NCBI GenBank assembly: GCA_020073345.1
Contig: JAIQFI010000033.1
Location: forward strand, 1-64,000
Direction: 5' to 3'
DNA length: 64,000 nucleotides
Source of the DNA: Terriglobia bacterium
GTDB lineage: Bacteria > Acidobacteriota > Terriglobia > Bryobacterales > Bryobacteraceae
Shown: in pieces, positions 1 to 6,517 of the stretch
Position numbering within the stretch: the first letter of the stretch is position 1
Layout of the letters: each line of letters starts with the position of its first letter
The notes under the pieces: model-generated
Databases searched by the model: none
Seen by the model: only the letters and a program-made list of their open reading frames with translations
What the model was told of the DNA's origin: nothing
Program-made: the position numbers and the translations under genes

Positions 1-254
1 ATGCGCCGCTTCGCCTCGAACGGATTGCACAGCTTAGGGCAATGGCCCAACCGTTCCATCTCATCCACCAACCAACTGTAGCTACCGCTAGCTTCCACCG
101 CGATCGCTGAGTGCGCAGGGAGCCGCGCCAGGAACTCGCGGTAAAGCTGCCGATCGTGCGCCACCCGCATAGCCTCGCCGGCCTGTCCTTTTTCATTCAC
201 GGCGACGAATACGGAAAACTTCTTGTGTGCATCGCATCCGATAAACTGTTCCAT
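1..254 (-). CDS. IS110-family transposase, N-terminal part (cut by window edge)
   Basis: The N-terminal 84 residues of a DEDD-type transposase/recombinase of the IS110 family. The start is the ATG at 254-252, preceded by a perfect Shine-Dalgarno AAGGAGGT (273-266). Near the N terminus is GCDAHKKFSVFVAVNEKGQ, which matches the first DEDD motif (Asp8). About 50 residues later comes AIAVEASGSYSWL, which carries the Glu of the second motif. The frame is open to the window edge, so the catalytic Ser-containing C-terminal domain (transposase_20) lies outside. IS110 enzymes cut and rejoin DNA without terminal inverted repeats, guided by an RNA encoded in the element's non-coding end. Family assignment is secure; subgroup and integrity cannot be judged here. 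Confidence 0.85.
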   Translation of the reverse strand, partial: MEQFIGCDAHKKFSVFVAVNEKGQAGEAMRVAHDRQLYREFLARLPAHSAIAVEASGSYSWLVDEMERLGHCPKLCNPFEAKRR

Positions 255-257
255 ATT

Positions 258-318
258 GCTGCAGCACCTCCTTGTGCTTGGGGTTTCGCTCGCAGTCTAC
301 GCAAAACCCCGCTGCAGC
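258..318 (-). ncRNA. Structured leader upstream of the IS110 transposase; possible bridge-RNA segment
   Basis: On the transposase strand a 10-bp stem forms between GGGGTTTTGC (310-301) and GCGAAACCCC (289-280), with one G-U pair and an 11-nt loop. It is enclosed by a second 8-bp stem between two copies of the self-complementary GCTGCAGC (318-311 and 265-258). The 14-nt internal bulge between the stems on the 3' side contains the transposase ribosome-binding site. IS110-group elements encode their bridge RNA in the non-coding end upstream of the transposase, so this position fits. Alternatively it is only a cis-acting hairpin controlling translation. The structure is seen; the RNA gene is inferred. 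Confidence 0.35.
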
Positions 319-1061
319 GCTTTCATAGCATCAATATCGGAATGGATGGCTCCCGGCTTGCGTTGGCTTACCCGGTAGAGCTCGGTTTGGACTATGCAAA
401 GAAAGCCATCCGTTCCGACCTAGAACAGCCACGTTCCCCGTAAAAGTGCTGGTGGTCTGCACCGGAACGGCAAATTGAACCGTGCCCTGTTTGCCCACGA
501 TCTGGCCGAGCCCCGGAAGAGAATGCAAATAGCTTTGGTTTTGCTGAACGGCTGCATTACCCATGGGTATGTCCCGACCACGACGGCGCATCGACGCCCT
601 ACATGGCTGTGCGATGATTTTCCCGAAGATCTCCGTGGCTGGATGGCCCCTTCCGCCGTCGATCATCGTTTATCAAATTTACGGGGGCCACCCCTAAAAG
701 CGGCGGGCTGTGATCGCTGATCTGCGGTCCAGAGCGGCCTGGGTTCCACGGGCGGCCTCGGAGGGACCTAGCCTGTGTGAGGCAGCTCCCCGCTCTCTCT
801 ATGTTGACCGTTTCGACGTAAAGGCCACCCGGTTTCAGGCTGCCAGCAGGAATTTGAACGGCAGGCTAGAGCGAACAAATCGCCCCCCCGCAACCAAGTC
901 CTTCAATCGATCGCACGGATTCTGAGCGAACCGAAAAACTCCCATTAGCTCCCCATAGCGCAAGCTATACTTGCGGGGCCGTTGCCCGGAGGCGTTTGTG
1001 ACGCGCCCTGAGTGATCGTCGGCAGAGAGCAACACGAAACCTATCGTGATACCTTTACTCC
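319..1061. other. Gene-poor region with a decayed protein fragment
   Basis: No convincing intact gene. On the minus strand between about 640 and 420 there is a protein-like stretch containing GQIVGKQGTVQFAVPVQTT, followed by unnatural composition. Upstream of it the reading frame is broken by several stops. This looks like the remnant of a secreted or repeat protein damaged near the insertion sequence, but I cannot name its family. The left boundary of the insertion sequence should lie somewhere here and could not be placed. The last ~60 bases before 1062 act as the 5' region of the next gene. Confidence 0.4.
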
Positions 1062-2288
1062 ATGGATGCCAAAAACTTCGCCGCGGTGGTTCTGGCCTTC
1101 GCTCCGACAATCCTGGCTCAATCGGTCGCATCCCCTATTGCAGGGCAGTGGGATGCGACCATCCAGATCGATGGCGTCGCAACGCCCTTTCCCCTGGAGA
1201 TTGCCGGCTCGGGAGCGAACGTTACTGCCGCATTCTTCAATGGCGATGACCGATACTCTTCGACGCAGGGGCGGTTCGAGAATGGAAAGCTGATCCTGAA
1301 CTGGGACTACTATGCAGCGACCCTCGAAGCGACGCTTAAAGATGGCGTGCTCGAAGGTCAATATGCCGGCACACGGCGCATGAAGGGTCCCTTCGCGATT
1401 CGAGCCAAGCGCGCCGCCGCGGCCAAGCCAAGCGCGGTCTCGGTGATTGTCCCCAACATCGACGGTTTGTGGGAAATCCCGAATAAGAGCGGGAAAGGCG
1501 AGTTGGCGTGGCGCTTTGTCGTGCAACAAGGGGTGCAACAGTCCGGGACGAACGTCTCCGCGACTATCTTGCGCGTAGACGGCGACACCGGCACCATCAG
1601 CGGCGGATTCCAGAACGGCAAGTTCGTGCTGAGCCATTTCGACGGAGCCCGCGCTCATCTGCTGGAGATCACGCCCGCGAGCGATGGCACACTGGATATC
1701 CTTCAAGACGGCAAAACCAACCTGACCGCTTACCGTCCCGCCGCCGCTCGGGCCAAGGGCCTTCCGGAGCCCACCGACCCCGATCTGCACACCACCATGA
1801 AGGATCCGAGCCAACCTTTCCGGTTCAGCTTCCCGGACCTGAACGGGCGGGTCGTATCCAACGCGGATGCCCGGTTCCACGGGAAGGTCCTGGTGGTCGA
1901 GATCACCGGCAGTTGGTGCCCCAACTGCCATGACGAAGCTCCTTTTCTGGCTGAGATGTATCGAAAGTTCGGCAGACAGGGACTCGAGATTGTTTCGCTT
2001 TCGTTTGAAGAGGCGGATCAACTCAAGGATCCGACGCGATTGCGCGCATTTGTGAAGAAGTACGGCTTGGAGTTCCCCGTGTTGTTGTGCGGCGACCCGG
2101 ATGAGGCGAATGCCAGGCTCACGCAGTTGGTCAACTGGAATACTTGGCCGGCTACTCTTTTCCTGGATCGCCGGGGCTTGGTGCGGGGCATTCACTCCGG
2201 TTTTCCAAGTTCCGGAAGCGGCGAACTTTTCCGCCAAGCTAAGGAGGCGTTCAATGTCGAGGTGGGGCGTCTGCTGGCGGAGAAATAA
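1062..2288 (+). CDS. Secreted TlpA/ResA-like thiol-disulfide oxidoreductase with N-terminal beta domain
   Basis: A 408-residue exported protein. Residues 1-20 form a Sec signal (hydrophobic FAAVVLAFAPTILAQ). Residues about 22-230 contain two similar beta-rich halves, each with a GxW...I...G pattern (AGQWDATIQIDG, then DGLWEIPNKSG), of unknown function. Residues ~245-408 are a thioredoxin-fold domain with the redox motif WCPNC (Cys286, Cys289) in GSWCPNCHDEAP, followed by the FYALSFEE-like region typical of AhpC/TSA-TlpA proteins. Such domains reduce or exchange disulfides in exported proteins, often cytochrome c apoproteins. No clear Shine-Dalgarno is visible before the ATG. It appears monocistronic; the gene on its 3' side is convergent. 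Confidence 0.8.
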   Translation: MDAKNFAAVVLAFAPTILAQSVASPIAGQWDATIQIDGVATPFPLEIAGSGANVTAAFFNGDDRYSSTQGRFENGKLILNWDYYAATLEATLKDGVLEGQYAGTRRMKGPFAIRAKRAAAAKPSAVSVIVPNIDGLWEIPNKSGKGELAWRFVVQQGVQQSGTNVSATILRVDGDTGTISGGFQNGKFVLSHFDGARAHLLEITPASDGTLDILQDGKTNLTAYRPAAARAKGLPEPTDPDLHTTMKDPSQPFRFSFPDLNGRVVSNADARFHGKVLVVEITGSWCPNCHDEAPFLAEMYRKFGRQGLEIVSLSFEEADQLKDPTRLRAFVKKYGLEFPVLLCGDPDEANARLTQLVNWNTWPATLFLDRRGLVRGIHSGFPSSGSGELFRQAKEAFNVEVGRLLAEK

Positions 2289-2308
2289 GCTCTCCTTACC
2301 TGGCCCTC

Positions 2309-2785
2309 TCAAGCTCCGACAATTTGAACGCTGATTCCTGCGGGATCCTTGATATGAAAACCTGCATCGAGATTGTCTTCCGGGCTTGCCCCGCGCGCTT
2401 TCAGTTCCCGGGTCACTGATTCCCTGTCGAACTTTTCAACGCCGATCGCGAAGTGATCCACCAATCCGGTAGGATTCTTGTGATGGAGGGAGACCAGGAC
2501 CTTCCCAGTCCCGAGGCGCACGATTTCGTTAGGCTTGTCCTCACTCAATACAGTGAGTCCGAACATTTTTTCATAAAAAGCAATCGAACCTGGCAAATCG
2601 CTTACTTGAATGCTGACGTGATCGATCTTGGCCGCTTTGATGGCGGCATCCTTGGTTGGTGCGGATGCGACTTGAGCGGATGCAGTGCCGCCTGCCGCGG
2701 CCAGCGTCGTGAGACCCTGAATCAACTCCCGGCGCGTAAGCGCGCCCCTCTCGAAGCGCTTCACTAGATTTGAAATTGCTTCCAT
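2309..2785 (-). CDS. VOC-family (glyoxalase/dioxygenase fold) protein with Tat-type signal
   Basis: A 158-residue protein. The N terminus carries a twin-arginine-type signal (LTRRELIQGL then a hydrophobic run ending TASAQ). Residues ~52-158 form one VOC module: IDHVSIQVSDLPGSIAFYE with His56, DHFAIGVEKFD with His111, and a terminal ISVQIV strand with Gln154 where the usual metal ligand is Glu. The fold binds a divalent metal in glyoxalases and extradiol dioxygenases; one module implies dimerisation. The substrate is unknown. AGGAGG four bases before ATG supports the start. It is divergent from the TauD-like gene, with a 66-bp shared control region. Confidence 0.8.
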   Translation of the reverse strand: MEAISNLVKRFERGALTRRELIQGLTTLAAAGGTASAQVASAPTKDAAIKAAKIDHVSIQVSDLPGSIAFYEKMFGLTVLSEDKPNEIVRLGTGKVLVSLHHKNPTGLVDHFAIGVEKFDRESVTRELKARGASPEDNLDAGFHIKDPAGISVQIVGA

Positions 2786-2813
2786 ACAGCCTCCTGAATG
2801 TGAATTTAACAGG

Positions 2814-2835
2814 AAAACACGCGTTCGCGTTTGTT
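2814..2835. promoter_or_regulatory. Imperfect palindrome between divergent genes
   Basis: AAAACACGCG-TT-CGCGTTTGTT: ten-base arms matching at eight positions, centred in the 66-bp divergent spacer between the VOC gene and the TauD-like dioxygenase. The position suits a dimeric repressor or activator acting on both genes. A possible -10 (TACAGT, 2835-2840) for the dioxygenase overlaps its right edge. No binding protein can be named. Confidence 0.3.
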
Positions 2836-2851
2836 ACAGTGATCCATTGGG

Positions 2852-3715
2852 ATGACGTCGCCCACCATAACGATTTCGCCGAGCGGCGCGGCTCTTGGCG
2901 CGGAGCTTCGAGATGTACGGCTGGAGAACCTCAGCGAGGAAGAGTTCCACGCCATCCATCGTGCCTGGCTCGATCACCTGGTGATCCTGTTTCGCGGTCA
3001 ACGCCTGACTGACGTCGACCTCATCGCGTTCAGCCGCCGCTTCGGCGAACTGGACTGGGCGCCGGTGCAAGAGACTGGCCGCCGCTTCGTGGAGGGACAT
3101 CCGGATTTTTACGTGGTCTCCAACGTGATTGAAAACGGTGTGCCGATCGGCAGTCTAGGCGCGGGTGAGGCGGTGTGGCACACCGACATGTCCTACTTGG
3201 AGGTTCCGCCCAAGGCCAGCATGCTGTACGCCCTGGAGGTGCCCCCGGCGGGAGGCAACACATACTTCTGCAACATGTATCGCGCCTACGAATCTTTGCC
3301 CGCCTCGCTCCAGCTCCGCATATCAAGTCTCGAGCTGAAGCACGATGCGACCTACAATAGCGGCGGTTATGTGCGGCAGGGCCTGAGTGCCGTGGATGAT
3401 CCCGTGGCCTCTCCCGGCGTATATCACCCGCTGGTATGCATTCACGCCGAGACGGGACGAAAAGTATTGTATCTTGGCCGCCGGCGCAACGCTTACATCG
3501 GAGGATTGCCCCCGGCAGAATCGGAAGCCCTGCTGGACGAACTGTGGTTTTACGCTTCACGGGACGAGATCATCTGGCGCCATGAATGGCGGGTTGGCGA
3601 CGTAGTCCTGTGGGACAACCGCTGCACCATGCACCGTCGCGACCCGTTCGACCCGCGCTCACGACGCATTCTGCACCGGACCCAGATCAAAGGTCAGGCG
3701 CCACGTTCCGGGTGA
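2852..3715 (+). CDS. TauD/TfdA-family Fe(II)/2-oxoglutarate-dependent dioxygenase
   Basis: A 287-residue cytoplasmic enzyme of normal length for the family. The facial triad is visible: His110 and Asp112 in WHTDMSY, and His261 in CTMHRRDPFDP. The 2-oxoglutarate-binding arginine is Arg272 or Arg276 in SRRILHRTQI. The family hydroxylates sulfonates, aryloxyalkanoates or other small acids, releasing CO2 and succinate. Nothing in the sequence fixes the substrate and no sulfonate transporter genes are nearby. The ATG at 2852 has only a weak ribosome site. It runs divergently from a VOC-fold gene, which may act on a related compound. Confidence 0.88.
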   Translation: MTSPTITISPSGAALGAELRDVRLENLSEEEFHAIHRAWLDHLVILFRGQRLTDVDLIAFSRRFGELDWAPVQETGRRFVEGHPDFYVVSNVIENGVPIGSLGAGEAVWHTDMSYLEVPPKASMLYALEVPPAGGNTYFCNMYRAYESLPASLQLRISSLELKHDATYNSGGYVRQGLSAVDDPVASPGVYHPLVCIHAETGRKVLYLGRRRNAYIGGLPPAESEALLDELWFYASRDEIIWRHEWRVGDVVLWDNRCTMHRRDPFDPRSRRILHRTQIKGQAPRSG

Positions 3716-3827
3716 ACAAGCCGGATTCGTACCGCCTTCCAGTTTCACTGCCGGGTGGATCGCACGGACAGCCTGTTCACCGCGCGCATTGCTGTATACT
3801 AAACCCACGTAAACCTAAAGGAGCGGT

Positions 3828-4877
3828 ATGACCAGACCCTTACTGCCAGCCGTAGTTCTCTTCCTGAGCAGCCTTGCCGCGCCCCACATTGGGTACGCGC
3901 AGACGTTCAAGGTTGAAAAGTTCGATATCAAGGGTGACGGAGGCACGGATTATGTCGCCGTCGAATCCGCCACGGGACGCGTGTTCGTTTCGCGTGGCAA
4001 CCACATGATGGTGGTCGAAGGCCCGACGGGTAAAGTACTCGGCGATATTCAGACCCCGATCAACGTACATGGCGCGGGCATCGCCACCAAGGCTGGTCAC
4101 GGTTTTACGACCAACGGTGGCGATTCGACCGTGACTATGTTCGATCTGAAGACGCTGGCGGTGATCAAGCAGATTCCGGTGATGCAGGGTGGTCTCGACG
4201 GCATCATGTACGATGAGCCGGACGACAAAATCATTCTGACGAATCACAGCCGCCCGATCGGCACTCTCACCGCGATTGATCCCAAGAGCGGCGACATCGT
4301 CGGCACCGCGGAGCTCGAAGACAATTCGCCCGAAGGCGCGGCGGCCGACGGCAAAGGACACATCTTCGTTAATAACGAACGCAAGAACACGATCCAGGTG
4401 ATCGACGTGAAGACGTGGAAGGCGACCGCTTCATGGCCGCTCGCGCCGTGCGAAGGACCGACTGGCCTCGCCTATGACAGGTCCTCGGACCGCATATTCT
4501 CGGGTTGCAACAATACATCCGTGGTCGTGGATCCGAACACTGGTAAAGTCGTCGCGACGATCAAGAATGGCACACGCGTCGACGCACTAGGATGGGATCC
4601 ATCGAGGAAACTGATCTTCATTCCGAATGGCGGCGAGGGCAACGTCACCGTGGTCCACCAGGATTCGCCCGACAAGTACACGACGGTTGCCACGGTCGAC
4701 ACGTTCGCCGGCGCGAAGACTATCGCCGTGGATCCTGCGACACACAACGCGTACCTGTTCCAGCCTGAGCGCGGTCCGGCTCCGGCGCCAGCCGATGGCG
4801 CTCCGGCGGCGAAGGGGAAGGGCCGTGGTCCCCAGGGTCCGATCGTTGCTGCGTGGTTTATCGTGATCAAACAGTAG
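3828..4877 (+). CDS. Secreted YncE-like beta-propeller protein
   Basis: A 349-residue protein with a Sec signal (MTRPLLPAVVLFLSSLAAPHIGYA). The rest consists of repeated blades: GxVFVSRGN, GHGFTTNGGDSTVTMFD, IFVNNERKNTIQVIDV, RIFSGCNNTSVVVDP, LIFIPNGGEGNVTVV. This pattern is typical of YVTN/YncE seven-bladed propellers. Near the C terminus an Ala/Pro/Gly/Lys-rich insert (about residues 315-335) interrupts the last blade. Such proteins usually bind partners or DNA/surface ligands and have no known catalysis. A strong AAAGGAG lies five bases before the ATG, and TATACT at 3795-3800 is a plausible -10. Its stop codon abuts that of the convergent HAD-like gene. Confidence 0.8.
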   Translation: MTRPLLPAVVLFLSSLAAPHIGYAQTFKVEKFDIKGDGGTDYVAVESATGRVFVSRGNHMMVVEGPTGKVLGDIQTPINVHGAGIATKAGHGFTTNGGDSTVTMFDLKTLAVIKQIPVMQGGLDGIMYDEPDDKIILTNHSRPIGTLTAIDPKSGDIVGTAELEDNSPEGAAADGKGHIFVNNERKNTIQVIDVKTWKATASWPLAPCEGPTGLAYDRSSDRIFSGCNNTSVVVDPNTGKVVATIKNGTRVDALGWDPSRKLIFIPNGGEGNVTVVHQDSPDKYTTVATVDTFAGAKTIAVDPATHNAYLFQPERGPAPAPADGAPAAKGKGRGPQGPIVAAWFIVIKQ

Positions 4878-5525
4878 CTATCGCGACTGCGCTCGTTGAC
4901 CGTTCTTGTTCTGGGCCGCGATCAGCCGGATAAAATCGGGTATTTCGTGTAAGGAGACGACGCCTCCGGCCGGGTTATACGTGGCCAGACGGCGGGCCTC
5001 GTCCGGATCGTTCATCATCAGAACGGGTTGCACCCCGGCGCTGCGGGCGACCTTAATTCCCTCCACGGTGTCAGTGAGAAACATCACGTTCTCCGGTTGA
5101 AGGGATGCGCCACGGAGGGCGCGGACGAGTGGAACCGCCTTGATGCCGTCCGCATTCTCGCGATTCCAAACACCGGCGAAGAATCCGCCAAGCGAGTTCT
5201 TTTCCACGAAGCGAGCGATCGCGGCGTCTGAAAGCGAGGATGCGATCGAAAGATGGACGCCCATCGACTTCAGTTCTGTAAGCGCGGGCACGATATCCTC
5301 ATAAGCGCTCGCCGCATTCACCGCCTCGATTTCAAGATCTTTCAAAAAGGGGGATGACGAGCCCTCGCCCATCAAGTTGAGCAAATGCCAATAGGATCGG
5401 CTGCCGGAGGGACTCGCTTTCCCTTTCCGGCCGAATAGTCGCACCGCGATTTCGTGGAACGGCGCGGAAGGAAACTCCGCAAGACAACCGACAGGTTCCA
5501 GCAGTAGGCACTTGATGGACTGCAT
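4878..5525 (-). CDS. HAD-superfamily-like protein lacking the catalytic aspartates
   Basis: A 215-residue protein with HAD phosphatase architecture: a helical cap, motif II-like serines in LSIASSLSD, a motif III lysine in DGIKAVPLVRAL and a motif IV aspartate in VMFLTDTVEGIKVARSAG. The N-terminal motif I, normally DxDGT, reads LLLEPVGCLAE, so the nucleophile Asp is Glu10 and the acid/base Asp is Val12. It is therefore unlikely to be a normal phosphatase. It begins two bases after the FAD-subunit stop codon and is the last gene of the minus-strand operon, suggesting a helper role for the molybdenum enzyme. That role is inference. Confidence 0.75.
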   Translation of the reverse strand: MQSIKCLLLEPVGCLAEFPSAPFHEIAVRLFGRKGKASPSGSRSYWHLLNLMGEGSSSPFLKDLEIEAVNAASAYEDIVPALTELKSMGVHLSIASSLSDAAIARFVEKNSLGGFFAGVWNRENADGIKAVPLVRALRGASLQPENVMFLTDTVEGIKVARSAGVQPVLMMNDPDEARRLATYNPAGGVVSLHEIPDFIRLIAAQNKNGQRAQSR

Positions 5526-5527
5526 GC

Positions 5528-6517
5528 CTACGCGTTCAGCCGTGCCAGGCCGGAGGCGAGCAGACCCTTGGCCATGTCGATCTTCGTGGCGTTGTACTTA
5601 AGCGGCGCGGCACTGGCGAGAGCAACGGATATCGCTTGCTCGCCCAACTCCGAGCTCAAGGTTTTGCCTTTTAGGAAAGTCTCCACCGTCGTTTCGCGTA
5701 ACGGCCTGCCGGCGATCCCGCCGAACACCACGCGCGCGTCGTCGATGGTTTTGTCGCGAAGCTGAAGACTGATCGCGAGCGAGGCCATCGCGAAGTCCCA
5801 TACGCCGCGAGGCCGCAGCTTCTCGAACGAGGCTCGCAGGCCAGGCTTCGGTGGAGGGATGACCACCGACGTGAGAATCTCATTGAAGCGCACGACGTGC
5901 GACTGGATTCTGCCGTCCACCATCAAGTCTCCCGGCACCAGTTGTTCGATAGACAGCTCCTTCACTCCTTGCGGCGTCGCCAGCTTCGCGCGGGCGTCAA
6001 AGGGAATCAGCGCCGTGGCGGCATCGCCGGGATAAACCGCGTAGCACAAGCGCCCGCCCATGGCCGAATGATAATAGCTGTTATCGCCGATGGCTCCGTA
6101 GCACAGGTATCCGCCGTTTCTCCAGCACGAATAGCCGCCGCGCAGATACTGGCACCAGACTTCCTGCAGCAGGTCGCCGCCGAGGGTGGACGCGTTGCGC
6201 AGCTCTGGCGAGGAGATCTTGTTAACGGCCTCCACCAGCATCGGATATTTTTCTTGCAACAGCTTCGAGTCGGCGAGTTCCGCCAGCTTCGTCGCCGCGC
6301 CGATTTCGACGCCTCCCTGGGCGTCCTCCTTGATATAGCGGAGATGATCGATCTTCTTGATGTCGACCAGGTAGGTGGGCGCTTGCTCCAATCGGTTCTT
6401 CAGGCGAATCAGCAGGTCGGTGCCGCCGGCGTACACGGCCGCGCTGGTGCCGTGCTGCGACAGGATCTGGATGGCTTCGTCCACGGTCGATGGCTTATAG
6501 ATGGAGACTTTTTTCAT
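5528..6517 (-). CDS. FAD-binding subunit of a xanthine-dehydrogenase-family molybdenum hydroxylase
   Basis: A 329-residue medium subunit (CoxM/HcrB/PaoB type) that carries FAD and relays electrons. FAD_binding_5 shows AGGTDLLIRLKN (~30-41) and NASTLGGDLL (~108-117); the CO_deh_flav_C domain follows from ~220. A 40-residue insert carries Cys122, Cys131, Cys139 and Cys158 with the HSAMGGRLCYAVYPGDAA tail. This is the arrangement that binds a [4Fe-4S] cluster in 4-hydroxybenzoyl-CoA reductase beta subunit and PaoB. There is no signal peptide, so it would be carried out by the Tat signal of its partner. Its ATG overlaps the partner's TGA by four bases. Confidence 0.88.
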   Translation of the reverse strand: MKKVSIYKPSTVDEAIQILSQHGTSAAVYAGGTDLLIRLKNRLEQAPTYLVDIKKIDHLRYIKEDAQGGVEIGAATKLAELADSKLLQEKYPMLVEAVNKISSPELRNASTLGGDLLQEVWCQYLRGGYSCWRNGGYLCYGAIGDNSYYHSAMGGRLCYAVYPGDAATALIPFDARAKLATPQGVKELSIEQLVPGDLMVDGRIQSHVVRFNEILTSVVIPPPKPGLRASFEKLRPRGVWDFAMASLAISLQLRDKTIDDARVVFGGIAGRPLRETTVETFLKGKTLSSELGEQAISVALASAAPLKYNATKIDMAKGLLASGLARLNA

